From Dactylorhiza incarnata (taxonomy: Eukaryota > Streptophyta > Magnoliopsida > Asparagales > Orchidaceae): DNA of 64,000 nucleotides. The first letter of the stretch is position 1; the number at the start of each line of letters is the position of its first letter. The stretch spans positions 3,720,001-3,784,000 of the forward strand of contig JAWHQI010000075.1 of assembly GCA_033032865.1 (NCBI GenBank), read 5' to 3'. Below are positions 22,879 through 34,231 of this stretch, piece after piece. A program made the position numbers and the translations under genes. The notes beneath the pieces were generated by a model. It had not been told where the DNA came from. It worked only from the letters and a program-made list of their open reading frames with translations, and ran no database searches.

Positions 22879-23454
22879 TGTTCAACCAAAAGATCACGAT
22901 GCCGAACTTTTCTGGGTTAGCAAAGTCGCACGGTCAGCTTGGGAGATCGCGCAGTATGTGAAGTCGCACGATCAGCTTGGGAGATCGTGCGGTATGCGAG
23001 GTCGCGCGGTCTGAATCCTCTTCTTCACATAACAAACATTTTTCCTCTTCTTTGCCTAAAAGCTTCGGGCAGCCCGTATTCTCCGAAAGCTACCCGTTCG
23101 GGCAGCTCTCACATCTATAAATAGGGGGGTGAAGCCCTCAAGAATGGCACCGTGGAAGGCTTTTCAAAACAGATCGATTAATCGAGCGGTCTCAATTTCA
23201 GCTCGAATCTCCTCCCTTAGTCCGGTCTGTTCTCCAACCTCTTTTTGTATTCTAATCATTTTCTATCACTAGAATATTTCTTGCAGCCAAGCGTAAAAAG
23301 CGATAACAATCAGCAGGAATCCCATAACAAATAGTCTTCACTGATCGTTCGATAACATCACTCCCGATATTCACAGGGGACCAAGTAACTGGAAATCCAC
23401 AGTTCGCTCATCTTCATAACCCAACTAACGAAGAGGGCATTTTTTGCATCAACA
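22879..23454 (+). repeat. 3' LTR of inner Tat
   Basis: Same length (576 bp) as the 5' LTR and co-linear, starting TGTTCAACC and ending GCATCAACA. TATAAATA is at 23116-23123. The GTGCGGGGATTA stretch just upstream may be the weak polypurine tract. About a third to a half of the differences from the 5' copy are C/T or G/A changes at CpG sites. Confidence 0.93.
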
Positions 23455-23476
23455 TATATATTTCTAAATTTTTTTT

Positions 23477-25461
23477 ATGGCACAAATCAAAGATTATGCT
23501 TTCACCAGACCACCAATGTGCAATCTTGAAAAGTTTGCACTTTGGAAAACAAGAATTAGAATTTATTTAAATTCTATTGATGAATAACTATTTGATGTTA
23601 TTATGACAGGTCCTCCCAAGCCATTCAAAAAGGACTCAAGTGGAGAGGTCACACAAACACTTGCTCCAAGGGCTGAATGGACAGATGAAGAAAAGAAAGA
23701 CCAAGGATGTGATGCCAAGGCTATGAATATATTAGTCTCAACACTCTCAGATGAAATCTTCCAAAAGATTGCTGAGTGTGGGTCAGCTAAGGGAATATGG
23801 GAAGGTCTCACTAAAATGGTAGAAGGGAGTGTTGATGAGAGAAAGGACAAAAAGGCATTACTCATCTCTCAATATGAAAACTTCCAGAAGAAAGATAGTG
23901 AAAGTGTTGCTGACATGTATACCAGATTCAGCCTCATAATAAATGAGTTGAGAACACTTGAGAAGGACATATCTCTCACTGAGATAAATGACAAATTGCT
24001 AACTTGCTTCCCTAGCTCTTGGGACTCAAGAATCAGGCCAATTAGAGACTATAGAAGTAAAAAAGAAATCTCAACAGATGTCCTGTTGGGAAAATTAAGA
24101 TCTTATGAACAGTTGTTGAAAAAAAGATCTGAGAAAGAAGAGAAAGAAAAGACACTTTCACTTTCGAAGGAAAAGAGTATTGCCTTAAAGGCTACTGCAG
24201 GTGAACCCTCTACAAGTGATGAGGAGCTGATCAGTCTACTGGCCAGAAGATTCAAGAAGTGGATCAAAACAGAAGGATCTAGAAGGAGAAACTCAAAAAC
24301 CAGGTATGACAAAACTCCTACTAAAGAAATTATATGTTACTCTTGCTGGAAATCTGGACACATTGCACCTGAATGTCCTAAAGATATCAGTAATAAGAAA
24401 GATCTGAAAAGAACAGATCTAAAGAAGAAGAAGAAAGAGAAAGGATTCATTGCTCGGTCATGGAGTGATTCAGAATCTGAAGGAAGTACCTCATCTGAAA
24501 ATGATCAAGAAGAGGCTAAGCAGGAGGAAAACTGTTTGATGGCTACTGAGAAGCCTGAAGATAAATCTCTGGTAAATATATCTGATGATATAGATTTTTC
24601 TTCTACTAAATTCAAAAATAATTTCAAAGAATTTTGTTTAGATCAAGTCAAATCTGAGAAAGAAATAAAAAGACTAAGAAATGAATAGAACAATCTCAAA
24701 CAAATGGATACACAATATAAAAACTATGAGCTTAGTCAAGAACTCTCTATATCAGAGGAGCAACTAGATAAAATCAATACTAAAAATCAAACACTGAGAA
24801 ATGAGCTAGCAAATGCAAAAGCCTTTGAAGATTCTCTAAATGGCAGAAGTCAAAAGCTCAAGAATATCTCTGAAAATCTCACTGATAGATTTAGACAACT
24901 AGATTTTAATACTGATTTAGAACCTAGACCTAAATCATCCAGCAAATCTGTTTGGAGACATCCTATCCACTTCACTAGGAAGAATAATCTGATAGGAGAA
25001 AATTCACAAGAAAATCCGAAAATAACTACTGCTTTTAATAAAAATAATTGCACTATATATGAAGGAATCCTAGGTAAATATCCTCAGAAAAGAAATAAAA
25101 TTACGTCGAGTTATTATCAACGTGCGTCGAGTTCTACTCGACGCAACTTAAATGATGCATCGATTTCTAATCAACGCACACCCAAAGTGCATCGACTTTC
25201 AACAAACACAACTTCTCCAATGCTTCGACTAGAAGTAAACGCAGAATGAAGGAAGCGTCGACTTCTACACGACGCAACCATGAACATACGTCTAATTCCT
25301 ATAGACGCAACCAATATGACAAGAATTCCTCCTTTCCCCAAAAGTCTTCTCAATCCATTTCCCTTTATTATGAATACTATTTCTGCAATATTACCAAAGA
25401 CTGTTGGTATGATAAACCAACACACCTAAAGAAGAAAGGGTACACTGAAAGACCCACTTAA
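23477..25461 (+). pseudogene. SIRE-like gag
   Basis: ATG at 23477, 18 bp after the TATAT duplication that ends the inner Tat insertion. The frame is kept to 25249 with stops at 23585 (TAA), 24686 (TAG) and 25247 (TGA); a shifted frame then runs to 25461. The N-terminal UBN2-type gag domain (KAMNILVSTLSDEIFQKI..., about 23720-24110) is followed by a canonical C-x2-C-x4-H-x4-C knuckle (CYSCWKSGHIAPEC, about 24334), a Ser/Glu-rich segment and a coiled coil (24620-24900). The last 200 bp are overrun by TCGACGCA-type repeats. It would form the virus-like particle and bind RNA. Confidence 0.88.
25104..25312 (+). repeat. TCGACGCA hairpin repeats within gag
   Basis: At least five units in about 210 bp pair GCGTCGA (or ACGTCGA) with TCGACGCA (or TCAACG, AGACGCA) across 9-13 bp, for example 25121-25144 and 25255-25279. 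Each pair can form a small stem-loop. The same words fill the element's LTRs and the 28800-29000 spacer. In the gag frame they encode recurring S-x-x-R-R-N stretches. Confidence 0.75.
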
Positions 25462-25521
25462 TCTTTCATTAAACCTTTCACTGGGGGAGGAAGGGACCCC
25501 AGCTTAGCAGGGTCCAAACTA

Positions 25522-26670
25522 ATGTTTAAATTTTATATGCAGGTGTATCACATCTTCAGGCTGGTGTGGTACTTGGACAGTGGATGTTCCATGAACATGA
25601 CATGGCACAAAAATCTATTAACCAACTTTGAGGATAGACATGGACCACCAGTGACTTTTAGAGACTCTAGCTATGGGAAAACCAGGGGCTTTGGAGTTTT
25701 CAAAGAAGGAAAAGTAACCTTCAAGAATGTGGCAGTAGTCAAAGGACTAAAACACAATCTGATAAGTATAAGTCAGATATGTGACAGTGGTAAGTATGAG
25801 GTAAAATTTACCAAACTTGTTTGCCATTTTGTTGATATCATGACTGGTGCCATTGTACTCAATGGAATTAGAAAAGGGAAAATATATATAGTAGATTTTA
25901 GCTCCACTCACACAGAGATTTGTTTGTTCAACAACATTATTGATAAAAGTGAATTATGGCATAGGAGGCTGGTCCACCTAAACTATAAAACCATTAGTGA
26001 ATTAACAAAGAACAACCTAGTCAGAGATCTACCAATGGGTAGGTACTCTAAGGATTCTCCTTGTAGACCCTGCCAACTAGGAAAACAGATCAAATCATCC
26101 TTCAAACAAATTGGTAAGGATGACTCCCCTAGGATTCTCTACTTAATGCACATGGATCTCTTTGGTCCTATATCCACTCAGAGCTTAGGTGGAAAGTCCT
26201 ATAACCTAGTCATTGTAGACGACTATTCTAGATTTAGCTGGGTATTCTTTCTAAGGGCTAAGTCTGAAACCCACAAGATTCTCTCAAGATTCATAAGACA
26301 GATTCAATCTGAATTCAATACTCATGTTTGCATTATCAGAAGTGATCATGGGACTGAATTTGAAAATCAGTTAATCTATAGTTTCTGTGAGGATGAAGGG
26401 ATCAAACAAAGCTTCTCAGCACCTAGAACTCCTCAACAAAATGGAGTTGCTGAAAGAAAGAATAGAACCTTAATTGAATCAGGAAGGACCTTGCTTGCAG
26501 AATCAGGATTACCAAAAACCTTCTGGGCTGAAGTAGTCAACACTGCAAACTACGTTCTGAATAGAAGCCTCATACACAAAACCAAGTTAAAAACTCCATA
26601 TGAGCTTCTGAAGGGAAAACACCCACTGTTAGATACTTTAAGACTTTTGGATGTACTTGCTTTATACTAA
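25522..26670 (+). pseudogene. SIRE-like protease and integrase
   Basis: Aspartic protease motif WYLDSGCSMNMT near 25570. The pre-integrase zinc motif is HRRLVHLNY...CRPCQLGKQ (about 25960-26090). The integrase core has D in HMDLFGP (about 26150), D in SDHGTEF (about 26343) and E in AERKNRTL (about 26450), so the D,D,E triad is complete. The frame is open throughout and ends at 26668-26670 just after TPYELLKGKHPLLDTL, where family members continue into the linker; a frameshift is the likely cause. Gag lies upstream and RT downstream in the same transcript. Confidence 0.92.
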
Positions 26671-28748
26671 ATAATGGGAAAGATCATCTTGCCAAGTTTG
26701 ACAAGAAGTCTAATGATGGGATATTTCTGCGGTACTCATCATCTAGTAAAGCTTATAGGTGCTATAACAGGAGAACTCACAAAATTGAAGAATCCATGCA
26801 TATTATATTTGATGAAACTAACATGTTCTTTAAAGGGGAAGAAACTTCCACCAGTCCTTTTCCACAGGAACACAGCTGCATAGAGACTCAGTTTGAACAA
26901 CTAACTCTAGAGAACACAGACACTGGGAAAGAAAACCAGCTACAGGAACCAAGTGATGAATCTGAACAGGAACATGAAGAAGATTCAGAAAAGAGCAATC
27001 AAAACCAACTCCCACAAGAGAACATGGTTCAAGAAGAACAAGTGGGAAATGTTCCTATTACTAATGAAGAAGAAGAGCCTCTGACAAATCCAAGCAGGAC
27101 AGGAATCAATATGAAAAATCATCCACAATCCCAAGTAATTGGAGACCCCAATACTGAAGTAAGAACAAGACACCAAGTCTCCAGTGGGATGATGCTCCAA
27201 TGTTTCTTATCACAAGTTGAACCAAAGAAGTTTGAAGAAGCAAATTGTGATCCTCACTGGATTATAGCTATGTAGGAAGAACTAAGCCAATTTGAGAGAA
27301 ACAAAATATGGAACTTAGTTGAGAGACCAAGAAACTACCCAGTTATTGGTACTAAGTGGGTATACAGAAACAAACTTGATTCCACTGGAGTAATCATCAG
27401 GAAAAAGGAAAGACTTGTAGCACAAGGGTACAGACAAGAAGAAGGAATAGACTACAACCAAACCTTTGATCCAGTAGCCAGATTGGAAGCAATCAGACTT
27501 TTTCTTTCATATGCAGCTTTCATGAAGATGAAAGTCTACCAGATGGATGTCAAGAGTGCTTTTCTGAATGGTGACCTTCAAGAAGAGGTGTATGTAGAGC
27601 AACCACCAGGTTTTATCAATCCCTCCTCTCCTAACTGTGTTTATAGACTTAATAAAGCACTTTATGGTCTTAAGCAAGCACCTAGAGCATGATATGACAC
27701 TCTCTCTAACTTCCTTATAGAAAACTCTTTTGAAAGAGGAAAAGTAGATAAAACACTTTTCACTAGAACCCACAAGAATCAACTCCTTCTTGTTCAAATA
27801 TATGTAGATGACATCATCTTTAGCTCAACTCATCCCAAACTCTGTAAAATATTTGTTAATCTAATGCAATCTAAATTTGAAATGAGTAGTATGGGAGAAC
27901 TCTATTATTTCTTAGGGCTACAAGTAAAACAAAACAGTGAGGGGATCTTTATCTCACAATCTAAATACACTAAAGAATTAATCAAAAGGTTTGGCATGGA
28001 ATCAGCTTCTACCATGAAAACACCTATGACAACTAATGCCATTATAGAAAAGGATGAAAAGGGAAAATCAGTAGATCAAAAGACATATAGGGCAATCATA
28101 GGATCCCTTCTCTATCTAACATCTAGCAGACCTGACGTTATGTTTGCTACCTGCATATGTGCTCAATTTCAGGTTGATCCAAAAGAATCCCATCTCTCCT
28201 CTGTAAAAAGGATTCTTAGATACCTAAAGGGAACACCTGAACTAGGTCTATGGTACTCAGCAGAAACCAACTTTGAACTGACATGTTTCTCAGATGCAGA
28301 CTATGCTGGATGTAGGGTTGATAGAAAGAGCACATATGGTACTTGCCAATTCCTAGGTGACAGACTAATATCATGGTTCAGTAAGAAACAAACTTCAGTC
28401 TCAACCTCAAGAGCTGAAGCTGAATATATAGCTGCTGGAAGCTGTTGTTCACAAATCCTATGGATGCAAAATCAACTTCTTGACTATAAATTGGAAGTAA
28501 ATAACTCTAAGATCTATTGTGATAGTTCTAGTGCTATATCCCTAGCATCCAATCCAGTCCTTCATAGCTGAACCAAACATATAGAGATCAGACATCACTT
28601 TCTTAGAGACAATGTAGAAAAAGGCAAGATAACATTAGAATATATTCCTACAGACTGTCAAAGAGCAGATATTTTTACCCAACCCTTGGATGAAACTAAG
28701 CATACTTACTTCATCAACACCTTAGGAATGCTTGATGGAAGCTTGTAA
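26671..28748 (+). pseudogene. SIRE-like linker, reverse transcriptase and RNase H
   Basis: The linker (26796-27275) is Glu/Gln-rich and in a new frame. RT begins near 27280 just after TAG, with [10 protein letters not shown] (about 27345), [14 protein letters not shown] (about 27480), [25 protein letters not shown] (starts 27540) and YVDD at 27801-27812. A TGA at 27690 replaces a conserved Trp. RNase H has SDADYAGC (about 28300), SRAEAEYIA (about 28410) and IRHHFLRD (about 28590), with an internal TGA near 28569. The final stop is at 28746-28748. Content and order are complete for a Copia pol, but at least three stops and one frame change disable it. Confidence 0.9.
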
Positions 28749-29540
28749 ACACCATTGTTGGGCAAATCTAAAAGAGGACAACAAAACTAAGAAAGCACTT
28801 GAAGATGCGTCGATTACCTATCGACGCACCGTTGAGAAGAACTCAACACTGGAATTGATTTCTTACCGACAAAGATACGTCGATCCCCTCTCGACGGACC
28901 GTCGACTTCTTGATAAAACTGGAAACAAATCTTCCTTTCTTCTTTTGACGATTGGATTACCTAATATACCTCGATTTCTGTTTCCTTTTCGACGTCTCAC
29001 CTTCTTTAAATAATACCTCATATTTCATAACTCCTACTCTCCCAAACCGCCAAAAACATCGTCTTCTACCTTTCTACCTGCATCAATAGCGCCGACTCCT
29101 GCTCAATCTGCTATCATCAAAGCAATAGATGATGCCGTAAAACAACTTCTGAATGAATTTCAGTCACGACTGATAAATTTCTCCAATGAATGTGCCTCCA
29201 TGCTAGCCTCTTGTGAAGCCAAACTGACCGACATCTCTGCATCTCTTCCTGAGCTTCATGTTCTTCTTCAAGAACAAAATCTGTCGCCAAAAGGGTTTAT
29301 ACCCTTTCTGCAGGATATAAACCAGGGGGAGAGTTGCTCCAGAAACCCCTCCAATCAGGTTCTTTATCAATCTTAAGCCTCATATTCTTCTCTATTACTC
29401 TTCATCTCAGGGTTAATTCCTCTCCAATCTCTAAACCCTAATTCTTCTTATAGGCACAAATCTTCTCCACTCACTCTGACTACACCTTCAAGGAGAAAAA
29501 CCCCTTTGGTATATCCTTATCCTATCATACAGAAGGTGAC
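28749..29540 (+). other. SIRE-like spacer after RNase H with TCGACGCA motifs
   Basis: No clear gene. GCGTCGA...TCGACGCA and TCGACGGACC pairs occur at about 28807-28830 and 28878-28905, with further CGTC/GACG words to 29000. From about 29080 the sequence could encode the start of the extra 3' frame (AIDDAVKQLLNEFQSRL), but stops break it. Confidence 0.5.
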
Positions 29541-29546
29541 CATGCT

Positions 29547-30772
29547 GTGGATTCAGCATTCAAAGCAGATGCCCCACATGTTCAGGGGGAGATTGTTGTA
29601 GTACAAAATACAGAAGTCCAGGGGGAGGAAGAAGCAGCTACTTCTGATGACCTGAAAGGGCAAGTCTGGATTGATGCACCCCTGTGTGTGGAAGAATATC
29701 AGTATCACTCTCCTGGCTTCTCTTCCAGTCACATCAAACTCAGGACACCTCTACTTGAGGATGTCCCTCCAGAAGAAACTCCTCCTCCTAAAGTTCCTTC
29801 TCCATCTTATCTTCCTAAAGAGAAAACTCCACCTCCTCTACTACCTATACCTACACCATCAACAAAACTTACTACTCAAATCTTACCTAGGCAAAGTCCA
29901 AGAAGACAAATGGAAAGAAAAAATGTCATCCCTCACTGGCAAAAATATTCCAAAGAAGAAAGGAAAGAATATGCAAAGGAAAAGAAGTACAGAAAAGCTT
30001 GTGAGGAGATAAAGAGGTTTGAAAAGATTCCTAACATCTCTCCTGACAGTACTGCAAAGGAGTACAATGACCCTGAAATGGAAAAGAGGAATAATGAAAT
30101 AAGGGAAAGAGACCTGTATGAATTTGAAGCAGCCATGAAAGAAACAGTAGATAAGAGAAATGCTTGGATAGAGAAGATCAAGAAGGGAATGACCAAAGAA
30201 CAGATTCTTGCTGAACCATCCATCAAAATTCCAAAGAAATTGTTTGATGTTGAAGCATATCAAAAGAAAAATCCTCAAGCAGAGCTTATCTTAGATAAAG
30301 GACAAAAGCACAAAAGGGGTGTAGGGTGTTCAGAAGATACCTACATTCCCTATAAGAAGCCTAAAAGTCAGAATGACTAGACAAATGGCATGATTCACCC
30401 TGGAAAGGGAAAGAAAAGATGTCTGAGATCCCTGAGAAGCAAGAACCAGAAAGGAAAAGGAAATATAGGCCCAAGGTTGACAACAAGGGACCATCTGAGC
30501 CCACACCTACACAAAAGAGAGAGAAACCTCAAGGCATTACAATAGAGATGATTGATGAAAAGGCAGCAATTATCATCAGCAAGGGTTATTCCACAAATGA
30601 CATTCTCCCTGATGCTGAAAAGAGCTTGGCAAAACTGCACACTATTATCAAAAATCTTCAAGAGCATCCTGATAGAGCCAGGCCCTACATTTTTGAAGCT
30701 GCTGAACAATTATCTAAGAAACTCTACTCTGCCTTTGTTAATTTTATGTATAACAAGAAGTTCTTAGTTTAA
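29547..30772 (+). pseudogene. Extra 3' reading frame of the SIRE-like element
   Basis: Two frames, 29547-30380 and 30419-30772, in different phases. The first encodes a Pro-rich segment (EETPPPKVPSPSY..., about 29770-29860), then a Lys/Glu-rich, probably helical region (30000-30300) and a basic KHKRG tail. The second is also Lys/Pro-rich, then FEAAEQLSKKLYSAFVNFM. No transmembrane segment or signal peptide is evident, so I do not call it env-like. SIRE elements are known for extra coding DNA here. The frame probably begins upstream of 29547, which is a GTG codon. Function unknown. Confidence 0.6.
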
Positions 30773-30884
30773 AACTTGTTTATATGATTTCTTTCTTTTC
30801 TGATGAATGCTTGACAAACTTTTTTAATATATCAAGGTATTCCTTAGACAAAAGATAAAATTTCTCTATGAATAAGGTTAAGAT

Positions 30885-30898
30885 AAATAGGGGGAGAT
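30885..30898 (+). promoter_or_regulatory. Polypurine tract of the SIRE-like element
   Basis: AAATAGGGGGAGAT directly followed by the 3' LTR start TGTTTG. This is the expected plus-strand priming site. Confidence 0.85.
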
Positions 30899-32195
30899 TG
30901 TTTGTGAAATGATTTATCTTAACCCCTAGAAATGAGTAGAATATGTATTCTCAGAGTAAAAAAAATTAGTTTAAGTAAATATGCGTCGAATAGTAATCGA
31001 CGCAACGTCGAAGTGTAGTTGACGTATCTCTCATACTGAGTCGAAGTAATTCTAAACAGAATTCGGCGTAACTCTGATGTCTAGTCGACGCACCTAGTAA
31101 AGTCGACGCACCTCTGTCGACGCTCTTTCCATATGTTCTTCTCGACGTCTAGCCAGGCTGAAATCGACGCTGGCGTCGAATAGTAATCGACGCACGTCGA
31201 TTTCTGTGACAGATTCAAAAACACGCCAGATCTCTTTCCTTCTTTCTGAAGATCTGAATTTTATGGAATTATATTATTCTTTTCTAGCCGTTCTGAATCA
31301 ATCTTTCCTTCTAAATGATTCTTGGCTAATTTGATTAAGATTATTATGGACATTATTTGAAAATAGAATGATCTCTTTCCTTCTACAGATATAATGATTA
31401 TGGAAACTTTTCACTCTTAATATTTCTCTGACTGCTAATTGATTATTCTCCTATAGCAATATTTTGAATAAACAGAGCTATAAATACACAAGGAGGTCGG
31501 CAAAGAAAAAGGACAAGTGATCCACTCCATCCATTTGAAAAAGAGGAAAAGCTCCCAAGTGAAAAGTGAGAAAGCTGAGAAAAGTGAAAGAGTGCTGCAG
31601 CAAAGAAAAAGTCTTCTTCTTCTCCCTCTAAAGCCATACTGCTGCCATTTCTGAGTGCTCTCACTGAAAGAGAAAAATGCCTACAATCTCTTTCTCACTA
31701 TAGAAGAGAGATTTCATTCACTATACTTGTGCTTCTAATCTTCTTGCTAGGAAGAAGATTCTTTCTTTCTTCAATTGTTCTTCTTCTACTTCTTCTTCTT
31801 ATTCTTATTTGATTTTCAAATTGCGTAAAAGAGTTTTTAGAATCTCTCTTCAAAAAATTAAGTTGTTGTGGTTCTAAGAGTCTCCTTATCAAAAGACTCA
31901 GGCTGGTTCTAAGAGTCTCCTTATCAAAAGACTCAGTGCAAGATAGTGAATTCCTACCAAGGGGTAAGAGAGTGGACTACCCAAAGTTTGGGGAACCACT
32001 ATATTTCTTTGTGTTGTGCTGTGATTTTCTTTTTGCTATTTCTTTATTTATTTGCTTAATTCTTGTTGGTGTGTGGGAAGCTTAAATCTGGGAATATTAC
32101 ACATATATATATTTATTAACTTTGCACAAAATATTTTTAAATCTCTATTCACCCCCCCTCTAGAGAATTCTAGTGAGGATAACTGTGCACTTTCA
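30899..32195 (+). repeat. 3' LTR of the SIRE-like element
   Basis: Starts TGTTTGTGAA, ends TGCACTTTCA, then CATCT. Co-linear with 9137-10450 apart from a deletion of about 13-14 bp in the TCGACGCA block (near 31064) and small indels. TATAAATA is at 31479-31486. By eye the two LTRs differ at roughly 2-3% of positions. Confidence 0.92.
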
Positions 32196-32302
32196 CATCT
32201 AATGACTAGATTACCCTTACTATATAATGGGTAATTTATTCATAAGTGATAAAATCACTTTTACGTAATTTGCTAAGTTAAATCAAAGGGTTTTTCCCAA
32301 CA

Positions 32303-34115
32303 GATAGAAGAGGAAGGGTCTTCAAGGGTGGTCATCGGCCTTTCCCTGGAATGCCCACTGCTGCCACCCGGAGAATGGAGGCCACTGGACTCCAGCCCGA
32401 GATCAGCATCATCTGCGGGGTAATCCACCCAAGCGAATAGCTCAGGGAGCACATGGTGGGCCAGAATCCTCTTGCCCTCTTCCTTCAAAAGCCCAGCCCT
32501 TCGAAGCACCTCCAGCGTGTGCTTCGATGCACCCTGGGCGGACGTCTGCATCCACTCTTCAAACTCTGCGTTAGAATAAATGTGCCGAGTTTCCCTCTCC
32601 ACGGTAGGTGGCCGAGCGGCGGTATCCCGCAGCCTTTGGTACTCTGCCTCTAGCTCCTTGACTCGTTCATCAAGAATGCGCGCCCACACGAGTAAGGTAT
32701 CATAGTTGGCTATGTCCTGCGAGAAAAATGATGGTTGGTGCAGGAAAGGAAGGAAATGCGAGAGCTTAAGTTCACTATGAGGAGACACACCCACCTCTCA
32801 ATCTGGGCGGCTGGCAAGAAGGGATTTGGCGGTGTCCAGTTGCAGCTTGACGACCAGGACCTCAGCGGAGATGAGAGAGTGTGTCCTCTCACCCTCGGCC
32901 AGGTTCGACGCGAGGGTCATGCTGTGGTGGGAAGATATGTGAGTCAACTAGAGAGCGCAAATTATAGCCCACGAGCCCTCATGCGCAAGCGTCTGAGTAG
33001 TCTCAGCATCATAAATGGAGGCATTCTCGCGGCTGTAAAGTGCATAGGAGAGGCCATAGGCTTGGCCTCTAGTAGTTTCCTGCTCCATCCAGGATGGAAA
33101 GAGGCTAGAGATGGAGACCTGGTTGGCCCACCGGTCCCATTGCAGTAGGGCGTCGCCGACCGCATCAGCATACCTCTCGCCGAGAGAGAAGTTTCGATGC
33201 CCTCTCGGCCCTAGTCCCGAGGAGGGCTCCGCCGGCGCAACGATAGTCTGGACTGCTGAGTCCTCCGCAGCAGGAGCACTCGAGCGAGGGGTCTCATCGG
33301 TGACCGCCTTTCTCTTTGCATCACCATGAGCGGGCTCCACGACCGCATTCGGTGGGTGGAGGGGAAGTCTTTGAACCCATGCATCAGGAATGTTAGTAAG
33401 AAGATGGAAGAGGGTGAAAGCAAGCGGGTGCTTGGGTTGAAATTATTCAGCTTACCCTCTCCCAATAGAATCGGCGGAAGCGAGCCGACATGCTTCCGCA
33501 AGTGCACGACATCCATTCCATACTGCTGGATGAACGCATGGAGCTTGGCCTCGTAACCTCCCAGCATTGGAGGCTTGAAGGTCCAATCATCCTCCTGCAT
33601 TGGCGCGAGGAGAGTGTTGCCGAAATTCCCAGTCACGAAGATGAACCGCAAATTCCAGTCATGGACTTTTTTGGCGGTACCGTTGTCTTTGAGCGGGCTT
33701 TGGACGGAGAAAAGGTCACCCCGCTCTTCGCCCGGAAATTGAAAAGTTTGCGGAAGATGGGGAGGGAGAATTTGATCCCCTCCTCCCGCAAGTAGCATGC
33801 GAATGCTACCAGCATTGCGATTGAATTTGGGTTCAGCTGGGCGGCAACTATGCCGAAGTTGCGGAACGTCTGGTGCAGCTCGAGCCAGAGGGGGAGCCAG
33901 AGTCCCACCTCAAAATGTTCCAGGGGGATGGCGAGAGCGTCAAGTGAGATCTGGTTGATGCGACCGCGGCCTCCAGGGAGGCACACGGTGAATCCTGGCG
34001 GAATGTAGTCGGAAATAGTCGCGGCTAAATCTTATTCAGACAGTTCGCATGTATCAAAGTGGTGGTTAAGGAATGATTGGGTGCACCTCCTCTTACCATC
34101 GGGTTCGGGGTCCAT
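32303..34115 (-). pseudogene. Outer Tat antisense gene B': Transposase_28-like protein, spliced
   Basis: A tiny first exon from ATG 34115 (MDPEPD) ends at a strong donor G|GTAAGA (34096). The next exon (from about 34035) carries the domain LAIPLEHFEVGLWLPLWLEL... FGIVAAQLNPNSIAMLVAF, which matches the inner copy's AVPIEHFLHG...GVVPGQLPSNSIALIF. It ends at a GAG|GTAAGC-like donor near 33458. Later exons include LLQWDRWANQVS...SYALYSREN (about 33235-33040, aligning with the inner exon 2), then TTGAGAG|GTGGGT (about 32795) and a TTTTTCTCGCAG acceptor (about 32718) before the C-terminal coiled coil (VKELEAEYQRLRD, about 32660). The gene ends near the GATAG insertion point. Same order and position as inner gene B, but strongly diverged. 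Confidence 0.65.
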
Positions 34116-34223
34116 CTCGTGCGAAAGGAAAGTGGTAGGAAGTCTAGAGAGAGGTGCGAGTGCAAGCTCGAGAGCAAGGGAGGAAAGAGAAGAAAATGTA
34201 ATAAAGGCGGTGGGTGGGCAGAC

Positions 34224-34231
34224 TATTTATA
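34224..34231 (-). promoter_or_regulatory. TATA box of antisense gene B'
   Basis: TATAAATA on the minus strand, about 110 bp upstream of the ATG at 34115. Same word and spacing as at antisense gene A of the inner element. Confidence 0.55.

Larger units (their letters stand above)
10521..23454 (+). mobile_element. Inner Tat-lineage element with two antisense genes
   Basis: 12,934 bp between two 576-bp LTRs (10521-11096, 22879-23454) and flanked by TATAT duplications (10516-10520, 23455-23459). It interrupts the SIRE-like element 52 bp after its primer site, upstream of gag. It encodes gag-protease and RT-RNase H-second RNase H-integrase on the plus strand. Two minus-strand spliced genes follow before the 3' LTR. 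The LTRs differ at roughly 19 positions by eye. Coding regions carry a handful of stops and frameshifts, so it is recent but dead. It has no extra gene upstream of gag, unlike large Ogre elements. Confidence 0.93.
9137..32195 (+). mobile_element. SIRE-like Copia element with two LTRs, carrying a nested Tat element
   Basis: Two direct LTRs (9137-10450 and 30899-32195), a tRNA-iMet primer site directly after the first, a polypurine tract directly before the second, and a 5-bp duplication CATCT define a complete element. Its own length without the nested Tat insertion is about 10.1 kb. Gene order is gag, protease, integrase, RT, RNase H, then an extra 3' reading frame before the polypurine tract. 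The Copia order, a UBN2-type gag with a long coiled coil and a long region between RNase H and 3' LTR fit the SIRE (Maximus) lineage. Several in-frame stops and at least two frame changes make it non-functional. Confidence 0.9.
7520..32302 (-). mobile_element. Minus-strand solo LTR of a Copia (SIRE-like) family, itself interrupted
   Basis: The left part, 7520-9136, starts TGAAAGTGCA; the right part, 32201-32302, ends TTTTTCCCAACA. Read on the minus strand this is one LTR of about 1.72 kb running TGTTGGGAAAAA...TGCACTTTCA. A 5-bp duplication GATAG flanks it (7515-7519, 32303-32307). Its ends match the LTR at 46084-47669. No internal region is present, so it arose by recombination between two LTRs or is the only surviving part. 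The SIRE-like element 9137-32195 inserted into it with duplication CATCT (9132-9136, 32196-32200). The solo LTR carries TCGACGCA-type motifs (about 8650-9060). Confidence 0.85.

Noticed and set aside
29883..30278. Minus-strand Phe/Leu-rich frame resembling a membrane protein
   Set aside because: Complement of the Lys/Glu-rich extra 3' frame of the SIRE-like element; no independent support.
29547..30772. Envelope-like gene
   Set aside because: No signal peptide, transmembrane segment or cysteine pattern; the protein is Pro- and Lys/Glu-rich.
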